Shown: positions 23,133 through 32,265 of the stretch, one piece after another | Position numbering within the stretch: the first letter of the stretch is position 1 | Layout: every line of letters starts with the position of its first letter | Source: Seminavis robusta | Taxonomy: Eukaryota > Bacillariophyta > Bacillariophyceae > Naviculales > Naviculaceae | Assembly (NCBI GenBank): GCA_903772945.1 | Contig: CAICTM010000018.1 | Location: forward strand, 122,391 to 186,390 | Direction: 5' to 3' | Length of the DNA: 64,000 bases | Made by a program: the position numbers and the translations under genes | Notes under the pieces: generated by a model | What the model saw: the letters and a program-made list of their open reading frames with translations, nothing else | Told to the model about the DNA's origin: nothing | Databases searched by the model: none

Positions 23133-23891
23133 TCAAAAGACAAGCGGGATCATTCGATAGGGAACCTTTTTGCGATAGTCCAGATATTCATCTCCAAAGG
23201 TCCGAACCAAGAATTCTTCCTCGTCATAGGTGCGAATCCCGGTGAACACTGCACAGAGTGCCATTGGTATCACTGGCCACACGGATCCCACTATCAATGG
23301 CAATGACAAACACATGGGGATGATCCCCATGTACATAGGGTGCCTCACGATGGCATATGGCCCAGTCGATATGAGTTGCTGTCCCTTCTGTACAAAGACG
23401 ATTCTGGCAGCATACTTGTTGCTGCGAAAGACGTAAATGATCCACATCATGGAACTGGCGTAGACGGCCAATGCCACCCAGACCAGTTTGTGGGGAAACG
23501 AATCTCGTCGACCCACCCCTTCATAGCCCATTCCCAGCATGGCGGACAGGAACACGGCCGAGGTCAATTTGTGGAAGAGTTGCTCCGACGAAGACTCGGT
23601 CTTGCCAGCCATTGTCTTGGCCATTCGTTGACGGACCAAACGAGGACAGTCCAAGAGAAGAGCCACGGAGACCAGACCAACCGTCGTCAAGCCACCAATC
23701 GAAGCCCAAAATCCATACCAAAGAGGCGGCGAATCGGGGTAGGAGTGGATGTACGCCCCGGCGAAAAAGATACTTCCAAGGCAAACTGGATACATGGTCA
23801 GCACCAGGGCAAACAAGCCGACTATTTCGCCAGGAGAGAGAGGACGTTCCATGCTGTCATCTTTGCTTTTGTCGAGAGTTTCAGATGTCAT
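23133..23891 (-). CDS. Isoprenylcysteine/phospholipid methyltransferase-like membrane enzyme
   Basis: 252 residues in one exon from ATG 23891. Several membrane segments precede a C-terminal block typical of the ICMT/PEMT family: S-T-G-P-Y-A-I-V-R-H-P-M-Y-M-G, followed by two hydrophobic segments and E-E-E-F-L-V-R-T-F-G-D-E-Y-L-D-Y. In this family the R-H-P and the Glu/Asp-rich helix bind SAM while the substrate is a prenyl-cysteine or a phospholipid headgroup. It is presumably in the ER membrane. Substrate choice (prenylated protein or lipid) cannot be decided from sequence; bacterial-type family members of unknown substrate look similar. Confidence 0.75.
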   Translation of the reverse strand: MTSETLDKSKDDSMERPLSPGEIVGLFALVLTMYPVCLGSIFFAGAYIHSYPDSPPLWYGFWASIGGLTTVGLVSVALLLDCPRLVRQRMAKTMAGKTESSSEQLFHKLTSAVFLSAMLGMGYEGVGRRDSFPHKLVWVALAVYASSMMWIIYVFRSNKYAARIVFVQKGQQLISTGPYAIVRHPMYMGIIPMCLSLPLIVGSVWPVIPMALCAVFTGIRTYDEEEFLVRTFGDEYLDYRKKVPYRMIPLVF

Positions 23892-23971
23892 GTTTTAGTA
23901 ATAATGGTCTATAGTGAAGGTATGATATTGCAGGTTTCAGGTACGCATAGTGCTGTGATGTCTTGACTTTG

Positions 23972-24034
23972 ACGAGTTCTCATAGGTCAATCGTGGACAC
24001 GCGGCATTTCTTCCGTAAAGACGCCTTTGTTGTC
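23972..24034. other. Uninterrupted copy of the flanks of the 28.8-29.7 kb insertion
   Basis: This stretch contains GGACACGCGGCATTTCTTC immediately followed by CGTAAAGACGCCTTTG. The first half, together with a related GAGTTCTC...TCAATCG lead-in, recurs at about 28746-28783, and the second half recurs with one change at about 29719-29736. It therefore looks like the same family of sequence without the intervening 0.94 kb. Confidence 0.65.
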
Positions 24035-24136
24035 AAATGAGCTGTTTTAGATCTTTAGATCTTTATGAATCTAGAGAGATTTAAAAAGAGCAATAAGCTA
24101 TAAGTCTCAGTATTTGGGCAGGCTTCGTCGCTCACC

Positions 24137-24895
24137 TTTTTTGCCATACTAAAGTAGCAAGTTAAATCCATGGATATTCGGAGATTTATAGCAGGCTTGC
24201 TTTGTGATGGACTGTACCGGTACTCTGTTTCCCATGCTGCATGTTTTGGCAAATTTTTGGATATTGCCGGCCACTTTTTTTTGCCATACTAAAGTAGCAA
24301 GTTAAATCCATGGATATTCGGAGATTTATAGGAGGCTTGCTGTGTCATGACTGTACTCTGTTTCCCATGCTGCATGTTTTGGCAAATTTTTGGATATTGC
24401 CGGCCACTCTTTTGCCATACTAACTAGCAAGTTAAATCCATGGATATTCGGAGATTTAAAGCAGGCTTGCTGTGTCATGACTGTACTCTGTTTCCCATGC
24501 TGCATGTTTTGGCAAATTTTTGGATATTGCCGGCCACTGTGCTTGCTACACTATTAAAATAGTAGACTAGCCAGTTAAATCTCGCCGAAATACGAGATTT
24601 AGAGCCGACTGCTTGCGTCAGCCACATTCTCTGTTTCAAGCCACATAACTCTGTTTCCCATGCTGTCTGTTTTGGCAAAATTTGGGATATCGTCGGCCAC
24701 TGTGTTTGCTATACCGGTACCAGTACTGGAGGCGTGAGCAGACTGCTTGCATCAGGCACATATCTCTGTTTCAAGCCACATAACTCTGTTTCCCATGCTG
24801 TCTGTTTTGGCAAATTTTGGGATATGGCCGGCCACTGTGTTTGCTATACCCTGTGTTTGCTATACCGGTACCAGTACTGGAGGCGTGAGTTAAAT
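24137..24895. repeat. Tandem array of about 130-165 bp units (five copies plus a partial)
   Basis: Units start near 24137, 24275, 24408, 24538 and 24702, each ending in a GATAT..CGGCCACT-type block; a partial unit follows to about 24895. The first three share the core GTTAAATCCATGGATATTCG and are nearly identical. The last two are diverged at the front, carry an added CTCTGTTTCAAGCCACATAA stretch, and keep the CTGTTTCCCATGCTG block. The order, young copies to the left and diverged to the right, suggests growth from one side. Confidence 0.85.
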
Positions 24896-26905
24896 CTCTT
24901 TCCGCACACAGATGATTTTTTACGAGTGCGTCCCAGCCACCTACCGGTGGACCACCGCTACGCTCAAACAACACACTCTCGACGCCTTTCAGCACCTCTC
25001 AGCTCGACACCTCGGGTGTTGATATTATAGTAATAGAAGGACAGGACATCACTCATTCACACACTTGACGCGTACTCAGTAGTGTAGGAGTGAGTCGAGT
25101 CGAGTCGAGTCGGTTGACAAAGAGGCGACAGCAAAACGAGCAGAAACACATCCGTTCTTGTTGTTGTTGTTGCCATGGGGATTAGTTGACGGAGAGCGGG
25201 CGGTGGAAAGACGGAGAAGTCGATGACGTGGTGACTGCACCCGCACTTTCTTTTTTCAAAGCGGATCCAAGATCGAAGCATTCCATTCGATTCGATTCGA
25301 TTCATCATTCTTCGATTGAATGAATTACATGTACTCAATTCAATCGAATAATCAGCGTCCCGATGACCGCGGATCTGGTAGCTTCTATGATAGCTAGCAG
25401 CTTGCAGCACAAGCGCACAAAGCCACAGCGAAAGTGACTGCCGCTCGCTTCCACTCTTGCAGTATTGAAACCTCTTAGCATGTTATAATGGTGTCCAAAG
25501 GTTATCTGATGGTCTCAAAGCAAGGGTAGAAGTAGAGAGATCCCAAGGTCTGAAATGAGCTCTTGGAAATGGCTGAGACGATCTCTGTTGACTTTGTTGT
25601 TGCCTGAAGACCATGATGATAATGATAACCACTGCTCGACTGCATGAGTGTGGCTGGCTTGTGGCGGCTGGAGGCATCAATTCGAGAATGGAACGAACGA
25701 GTTTTCGTGCAGCCTCACACAACCTGCCGTGCCCTGGAAGAACGAAGATTGAACTTGTCGACTGATATTGCTGGCTTGAGGGCGACACCTACAGAAAAAA
25801 CAACGGCGGAGTCAGAAACCAAGAGTAAGTTGAGGGCGACCAGACTACAACAGCAACAGTAACAACAACAAGGAAAAGACTCCGCAATCGACACTGCGGT
25901 GTCAGAAGTTGCTGTGGAGGAGCTTTTAAGGGTTGCTGTGGAGGAGCTCCCGGCATTCCACAGCAGGATCGACAAGACCGCGCTAGCCACCATCTCAAGA
26001 AGGCAACACAATGCGTGCGCACTATTTTGGAATGCAAGGAACTCGGCTACTTGGTACTAGATCTACAGGAAGATACTAGCCAAGCATGGAGAACCGCGGT
26101 CTCCTATGATGTTTCAAAAAGAGGCTGTCGAAGGTCCTATAGGTCTGCTACGGGTGGACTGAAGATCTTGACTTCCGCTTCCTCATTCTTATGAAATGCA
26201 GGACCAAACTATTTGCCTATCGTTGTATAGAGAGCGTCAAACTCCTCTCGAATCGAATCATTGCTTCTACAAATCCATCTAGATCAGTGCAGACAGCACC
26301 ACTTTGAGTGCCTTCTTCAATAGAAGGTGTTGCTACCGATAGTAGACGAGTAGTTGATGGGTATATTGCGAGGGTAGCCCAGAGCTGTTGCTTGTGTCAG
26401 TGTGCAACAGCCCAGGAAATGGTTGTGGGGGCTACATAACGTACCTGTACCGTCGACGGTACACGTACCTGGCACTTTAGAAGCCTGTACTCAACCGGCA
26501 TGCAGCGGTAATTACCAAAAGGCCATGGCCAAACATCAGGGATTTTTCTTAATCCCCAGTTTCTACCAGCGGATCTTGACTTCCTGTTTTTGCTGGATGT
26601 GGTGCGAAACCACAGCCTTGGCTGGCAGAGGAATGACCACATTACTACAATCAACAATCCTCCTCCACTGCCTTCAATTCCTGCTATCCAGGTCTGTGGG
26701 CGTTGGGACGATCGAGGTGTTTTGATCTCTTCCGCTAGTCTTTGTCCTTTGATCCGCTCAGCCCTCAGCCCTCCTCCATAACCACCCTTTCCTTCGTTGG
26801 TTGTGCCATAGTCCACTCGAACCTGTATTAACTTCTCGTCACCGGGTCCCCGCTAACCATCCCAGCACAATAAAGATCAGCACGCAAACTGTGTGGGATC
26901 ATAGG
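24896..26905. other. Intergenic with simple repeats, no gene supported
   Basis: About 2 kb. It holds GAGTC iterations at 25090-25112 and ATTCG/TTCGA iterations at 25275-25345, plus Gln/Ser-type low-complexity frames at 25480-26010 that are open on both strands and unconvincing. The last 60 bases before 26906 resemble the DNA just upstream of 29963, so the duplicated unit includes some upstream sequence. Confidence 0.5.
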
Positions 26906-28633
26906 ATGCCTTGGAAATCGGACAAATGGGAGCTGCCACAAGGCACTAAGGGCACGCAATTGGCGGGCTGTGGTAACTACAAAAGTGTTGCACATCACTT
27001 GGTTTTCCAACTCAACAAACAATGCGAACATGGCAAGTCCGGCAGATCTGGCTATAGTGCCTGCAAATGCTGGGACAAAAATGTAGTCATCCCTGAGGAA
27101 ACTGTCAAATGGTTTTCGGTGTATCAACGCACCTCCAATTCTGGCCGACATCTCTTGTTGAAGAGAGTAAAAGATGATATGGATCAGTTCATGCAACAAA
27201 GCAACAGGGAAAAGATGAGTGCAAAGATACAAATTCCTGGAATGCCGTGTCGCATCTGTATCCCAAAACTCCGTGTTCTTCTAGATAAAAAAATTAGCTG
27301 CAATAAGATCCAAAATGGGCCAACAAACAAGGATTGGAAAAGGGTGCTCGGCGCAATTCCAAAGGCAGCAGATCCTTCCACTGTCCCTCTGCACCGCCCC
27401 TTCAGCAAGATGCCCAAACTCAACAAGCCAAAAACTGCATTGGAAGACGATGAAAAGGGGCTCCCTGAGGCTGCTTTCAAACCCCTCATTCTCAGGCTGA
27501 ATTGCAAGGACGGCTATATTACAGTGCGCAGGTCAATTGACCAGCAGAGTCGACAAATCCAAAAGAAGCGAGCGCCACATGAACCAGGGGGGGTGCAACC
27601 ACAACAAGATTCAAGGAAGAGGACAAGATCTGCACCGGAATCTTACAACAGAAATTATCATCCCATTGAAAAGCAAAAATTCCCACCCATACATGACTAC
27701 GACCCTGACCAACTCATCAACATTGATGTCCTACGGAAAATGCACGAAAAGTTCAAAGACAAACCAGTCCATCAAGACACAATGATCAATGTCCTAGCCC
27801 ACGGAGAGCATGGGAAGAAACCTGACGAATGCATCCTTTGGTATAGCGAAAAAGGAGACATTATCCAAGACATCGTGGAAGAAATCTACAGAGAGCTCGG
27901 AAAGCACATCCAGTTTGTCTACAATGCCATCACAAGCGACAATTGCATGCTGGACGAGGACCAAAAGAAGGAATGGAAAAGGATGGTCCAAAAGTGCAAG
28001 ATGGAACCAGACTTTCTTAAAAACAACTACGAGGCCATTCTGGACAAGAGCAACGAAGAGTACTACAATGATGTCATTGCTGGACAGCATCCATTCGAAG
28101 GATGCCTTGGGGCTGCTACACATCATATGCAGCGGGACTGGCAATTTGATTTGACATATTACCCGGCGCACGTTGACACGGTAGATGGGATCGTCATGTT
28201 CTGGTCAATGCAGCAGACAATCCCAGAATGCCAACAAACCAAGAGCTACAACCTGGTTGCCATTCCAGATGAAGCTGATGAACCATTCTTTGACGAGTCG
28301 GAGGGCTACGCAAGCTACAAACGGTACAAGGAATCATTGTCCGAAAAAGAGCAGCAACAGGTGAAAGCGGTGGAAACAGAATTTTTTGATACTATCAACC
28401 GTTGCAACGATCAAAAACAAAAAACCAATGAACACCGTTGTTATCGCATCATGGTATATGAGCTGGTGGGTGGTTCGAGACTTGTTTTTGCGGCTGGCAA
28501 ATACCCACACACTACCATCATCCGAGGCCGAGAAAACCCAGCAGGAGCTCAAAATGAAGGTGCAAAAGTTCATGTGAATAAGTTTCGTCGTTCCTTGCTG
28601 GTGATGCATCAATTGGAAATAAGTCAAGGATAG
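26906..28633 (+). CDS. Orphan protein, copy A of a duplicated pair
   Basis: 575 residues from ATG 26906 (M-P-W-K-S-D-K-W-E-L-P). The frame is open for 35 codons further upstream, but copy B starts with the same M-P-W-K-S-D, which fixes this start. The N-terminal block (about 1-215) has a conserved C40-x-H42 and C53-x-C55 arrangement that could bind a metal. A basic Gln-rich linker (K-K-R-A-P ... R-K-R-T-R-S) resembles a nuclear localisation signal. The C-terminal block (about 250-575) starts at F-P-P-I-H-D-Y-D and includes L-T-Y-Y-P-A-H, I-V-M-F-W-S-M-Q and Y-R-I-M-V-Y-E-L-V-G-G. I recognise no known family. It is roughly two-thirds identical to copy B by eye, with length changes confined to the linker. 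Confidence 0.8.
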   Translation: MPWKSDKWELPQGTKGTQLAGCGNYKSVAHHLVFQLNKQCEHGKSGRSGYSACKCWDKNVVIPEETVKWFSVYQRTSNSGRHLLLKRVKDDMDQFMQQSNREKMSAKIQIPGMPCRICIPKLRVLLDKKISCNKIQNGPTNKDWKRVLGAIPKAADPSTVPLHRPFSKMPKLNKPKTALEDDEKGLPEAAFKPLILRLNCKDGYITVRRSIDQQSRQIQKKRAPHEPGGVQPQQDSRKRTRSAPESYNRNYHPIEKQKFPPIHDYDPDQLINIDVLRKMHEKFKDKPVHQDTMINVLAHGEHGKKPDECILWYSEKGDIIQDIVEEIYRELGKHIQFVYNAITSDNCMLDEDQKKEWKRMVQKCKMEPDFLKNNYEAILDKSNEEYYNDVIAGQHPFEGCLGAATHHMQRDWQFDLTYYPAHVDTVDGIVMFWSMQQTIPECQQTKSYNLVAIPDEADEPFFDESEGYASYKRYKESLSEKEQQQVKAVETEFFDTINRCNDQKQKTNEHRCYRIMVYELVGGSRLVFAAGKYPHTTIIRGRENPAGAQNEGAKVHVNKFRRSLLVMHQLEISQG

Positions 28634-28783
28634 CCCTCGATCCTGCACGTAAGCTTATGTCTGTAGTTCCATCATTGTCATAGAATAGCTGTGGTTGTAG
28701 GATCTATTCGCATACTAGAAGCGCTTGTTCCGACCGCCTGAAGCAGGAGTTCTCTTATCAATCGCGGACACGCGGCATTTCTT

Positions 28784-29721
28784 CATCTAGTGAGCCTTCG
28801 CGCGAAATTGGTGCGCATTCATTCCCTCCAATCCTCACAATTTTCTTTTCTTGGATCGATACTGGAACCATCACAAGCCCAGTCAAAGCCTTAGCACGTC
28901 GAGTTTCACACATTATGGCCCACACAAACAACCCAAATACTGCACTCAGCACCTATTTTGAACTTGGTCAACCAAAGCAAATCCGACCACAAGACATCAA
29001 CAACATCATCAAAAACACTGTCATTAAACTTGGCCTCCAACAGGCGGGTTTCACTCGAACCAACGTTAGCAGTCACTCCCTTCGCGCGGGTGGAGCAATG
29101 GCTATGAAGCTCAATGGAATTGACCCAATCACCATCAAAAAACATGGCCGTTGGTCCTCCAACACATTCCTACAATACATCCACGAACAGATTGGATTCC
29201 TCACCATTGGAGTTGCAACCCGAATGTCACGTTACATCCCATTCACCAATGTAGCCCACGTTCCATGCTGCCCCCACCTTTCTGAGCCCATTGACGAAAT
29301 CACACACACACCCCACTAAACTAAACACATTTCACTCCAATCATTTCGGTGTTACAGTAGCATTAGCATTGCTACTTCCTTCACCTTCATTGTACAACCT
29401 TTCAGAAACTTGAACAGTCTTCGGACCTTCCATGGCACGGTCCGTCTGGAGCTGTCCATCACTTTCACCATCACACCACAAATGGACCAACACATATGGA
29501 GATTCCATGCACTAAGTGTGTGGCATACACCAGCCATAACAATAGTAAGCTGCTTCATATGCCCAAACTTAGTATGCACTCTACTGACTAGTCCCTGTGA
29601 AGAGTGATAGTGCAAGTCTCTGAAAGCCATCTTGCCCACAAGTCAATCCATTCAGAAACAAGAATGCGTGAAGGCATCACAGTCTACATGTGGGGACAGA
29701 GTGTAGGACCGAGCCACATGT
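28784..29721 (+). mobile_element. Insertion carrying a tyrosine-recombinase fragment
   Basis: The left flank (ending GCATTTCTTC at 28783) and the right flank (starting CGTAAAGACG near 29722) are adjacent to each other in the copy at 23972-24034, so the 0.94 kb between them behaves as an insertion. It contains the catalytic end of a tyrosine recombinase and noncoding DNA. No long terminal repeats or clear inverted repeats are visible at the borders. Cryptons and DIRS-like elements of protists use this recombinase class, and either would fit a truncated copy; which one is inference. Confidence 0.5.
28870..29319 (+). pseudogene. Tyrosine recombinase, C-terminal catalytic fragment
   Basis: The frame, readable from at least 28870, carries S-P-V-K-A-L-A-R-R-V-S-H and then, counting from ATG 28915, the catalytic set of phage-integrase-type recombinases: H54-x-x-R57 in S-S-H-S-L-R-A-G-G, the H77/W80 pair in K-K-H-G-R-W, and the nucleophile Tyr88 in F-L-Q-Y-I-H-E. 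The first catalytic Arg and the DNA-binding N-terminal half are missing, so this is a truncated remnant rather than an active gene. Such proteins cut and rejoin DNA through a phosphotyrosine. The stop is at 29317-29319. Related recombinases occur in Crypton and DIRS elements. Confidence 0.75.
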
Positions 29722-29962
29722 AGCGTAAAGACGTCTTTGATGTTTCATCAGGCATCACGGCTGCGCAGGATCCTCATGATTGTCACTCGACTCGACTGAC
29801 GCTCGACTCGTCACTCCACTCAGTGACTCGACTCGACTGCACCCGACTGAAAGCCACACTTCGCCATTGCTGGTGCATGTGCCAGTGCGGCCCTCCAGCT
29901 AGCTAGCGCATTGCAGCATTACAAAGGTCAGCAAGCAAAACTAACTGTGGGGCTGGGATAGG
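29722..29962. other. Short spacer upstream of orphan copy B, with GACTC iterations
   Basis: GACTCGACTCGACTG-type iterations at 29787-29847 are the reverse complement of the GAGTC run at 25090-25112. The last about 40 bases before 29963 match the region upstream of copy A, marking the left end of the duplicated unit. Confidence 0.5.
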
Positions 29963-31681
29963 ATGCCTTGGAAATCCGACAAATGGGAGCTGCCAGAAGG
30001 CATTCAGAGCACACTTTTGGGTGGCTGTGACAGTGACAAAAGTGTTGCACATCACTTGGTGTTCCAACTCAACAAACAATGCGAACATTTCAGGTCCGGC
30101 AAGTCAGGCTTTAGTGCCTGCAAGTGTTGGGATAAAGATGCAGTTGTCCCTGAGGAAACTGTCCAATGGTTTTCCGTGTATCAACGCACCACCAAGCCTG
30201 GCCGTCATCTCTTGCTGCAGCGAGTGAAAGATGATATGGATCAGTTCCTGAAGCAAACTGGCCGGGAAAGGATCAGTGCAAAGGTACAAATTCCTGGAAT
30301 GCCTCATCACATTTGTTTGCCCAAACTCTGTGTTCTTCTGGACAATGAACTGAGCTGCAAGAAGATCCAAAATGGGCCAACAAGCAAAAATTGGGAAAAG
30401 GTGCTCGACACAATTCCAAACGCAGAAGATCCTGCTACGGTCCCTTGGTGCCGCCCCTTTGATAAGATTGCCAAACGGAACCACAAGCCAAACACCGAAT
30501 TGAAAGCCCATGAAAAGGGGCTCCCTGAGGCTGCTTTCAAACCCCTCATTCTCAGGCTGAATCACAAGAACGGCTATATTACAGTGCGCAAGTCAATGGA
30601 ACGGCGTAAACAGAAGCGAGCACAACAACAACCAGCAGAAATGCAGCAGCAACCACAACAACCAGCAAACAAAAGGGCCAAATCTTCACCCGAATTCCCA
30701 CCCATACATGACTACGACAATGATCAACACATCAACATTGACGTCCTTGAGAAAATTCATCAAAAGCTCAAAGGTGAATCAGTGTCCCATCAACGCACAA
30801 CCATCAAGGCCCTACTAGGCCACGGCGGAGGAGATAATAATAATGGGAAGAAACCTCACGAAAGCTTCCTGTGGTCTACCAAAAACGACCTTCTCCAAGA
30901 TGTCGTGGAAGACACTTACAAGGAGCTTGGAAAACGCGTCAACTTTGTTTACCATGCCATTACAAGCAAAAATTGCCTGTTGAGTGAGGACCAAAAGAAG
31001 GAATGGAAAAAGATGATTGAAAAGTGCAAGACGGAACCAGACTTTCTCAAGAAAAACTATGAGGCCATTCTCGACCAGAAAAATAAAGACTACTACAACC
31101 ATGTCATTGCTGGGCAGCATCCATTTGAAGGATGCTTTGGGGCAGCTGCACATCATCAGCAGAGGGAGGGGCAATTCGATTTGACATATTACCCGGCACA
31201 CATGGAAGAAAGCGTTGATGGGATTGTCATGTTCTGGTCCATGCAGGAGACAATCCCTCCAAACCAACAAACCAAGAGTTACACTCTGGTTGCCATTCCA
31301 GATGAAGCAAAGGAACCATTCTTTGACACAACAGAGAGCTACGCCAGCTACGTTCGTTACAAGAAGTCACTGTCCGAAAAAGAGCAGCAACAGGTGCAAG
31401 AGGTGGAATTCGAATTCATCAGTACTCTCAACACTTACGATCAGAAACACCCCAACGAACATCGTTGCTACCGCATCATGGTGTATGAGCTGGTGGGTGG
31501 TACCAGACTTGTCTTTGCTGCTGGCAAGTACCCCCAAACTACGATCATCCCAGGCCGGGGGAAATCAGCAGGAGCTCAAGAAAATGACAGTGTAAAAGCT
31601 GCTCTTAATACGTTTCCTCGGTCCATGCTGGTAATGCATCAATTGGAACTCTCAAGCAGCAGCCCCCAATCCCGCACATAA
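29963..31681 (+). CDS. Orphan protein, copy B of a duplicated pair
   Basis: 572 residues from ATG 29963. It aligns with copy A from the first residue to near the end. Invariant in both are the K-Q-C-E-H and A-C-K-C-W-D-K motifs, F-S-V-Y-Q-R-T, V-K-D-D-M-D-Q-F, the block G-L-P-E-A-A-F-K-P-L-I-L-R-L, F-P-P-I-H-D-Y-D and Y-R-I-M-V-Y-E-L-V-G-G. The linker differs: a run of Gln/Pro-rich words (Q-Q-P-Q-Q-P) and a Gly/Asn insert near H-G-G-G-D-N-N-N. Conservation of frame while noncoding DNA between the copies has diverged implies both were kept under selection. Function unknown. Confidence 0.8.
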   Translation: MPWKSDKWELPEGIQSTLLGGCDSDKSVAHHLVFQLNKQCEHFRSGKSGFSACKCWDKDAVVPEETVQWFSVYQRTTKPGRHLLLQRVKDDMDQFLKQTGRERISAKVQIPGMPHHICLPKLCVLLDNELSCKKIQNGPTSKNWEKVLDTIPNAEDPATVPWCRPFDKIAKRNHKPNTELKAHEKGLPEAAFKPLILRLNHKNGYITVRKSMERRKQKRAQQQPAEMQQQPQQPANKRAKSSPEFPPIHDYDNDQHINIDVLEKIHQKLKGESVSHQRTTIKALLGHGGGDNNNGKKPHESFLWSTKNDLLQDVVEDTYKELGKRVNFVYHAITSKNCLLSEDQKKEWKKMIEKCKTEPDFLKKNYEAILDQKNKDYYNHVIAGQHPFEGCFGAAAHHQQREGQFDLTYYPAHMEESVDGIVMFWSMQETIPPNQQTKSYTLVAIPDEAKEPFFDTTESYASYVRYKKSLSEKEQQQVQEVEFEFISTLNTYDQKHPNEHRCYRIMVYELVGGTRLVFAAGKYPQTTIIPGRGKSAGAQENDSVKAALNTFPRSMLVMHQLELSSSSPQSRT

Positions 31682-32265
31682 TCATATAGTTCAATCGTTT
31701 TCGTAGCTGTGGTTGTAAAATCTCTTTGCATACTAGAAGTGCTTGTCCTCGGAAGTCTCAGTCAACATCCAACCATCTATCTGTGGCTCCGTGGCGAGTG
31801 CCACCGTTGATCTTGGCCAATGTTTGAACTGTCCGTTGTTGGCTCGTTTGTTTCGGCAAGCATGAGTATCCACACAGATAATTCATTGGGCTGGCTACTT
31901 CTTCCGAACCCAGCGCCAGTTGCAATATTTTACATTAATACTGGACACAAATTGTGGTTGGCTAGCTATAGTAGTTGCTATAGTCATCTCAAAGTGAACC
32001 TATGCATTGGGTCCTTTGTGGCATTTGTGGCAATTGCATCGGATTGCATCAGCTACAGGAAACGAGATTTGAAAGTTGGGGTGCTGCCAGGACTGCGGTC
32101 GGCGAGCTCGATAACAGCCATCGCAATGAAGGAAGGGGAGGTCGAAGTTTTGGATCGTCTGGCTCAACAAACACGCTTTCTCGTATTCTACGCCTTGTAG
32201 GTCGCAGACAGCTTCCTCACTGGCTGAGGCTGTGTACACTTCTTCTCCAAGGAATCTGAGTGGGA
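31682..32265. other. Intergenic between convergent genes
   Basis: The first about 70 bases match the DNA after copy A (shared GCTGTGGTTGTA and GCATACTAGAAG words), ending the duplicated unit near 31752. The remaining interval has short frames without features. Confidence 0.5.

Noticed and set aside
24137-24895. CRISPR-like array
   Set aside because: Units are 130-165 bp without short repeat-spacer structure, and the genome is eukaryotic.
26397-26816. 139-codon minus-strand frame upstream of orphan copy A
   Set aside because: Not present upstream of copy B and without recognisable features.
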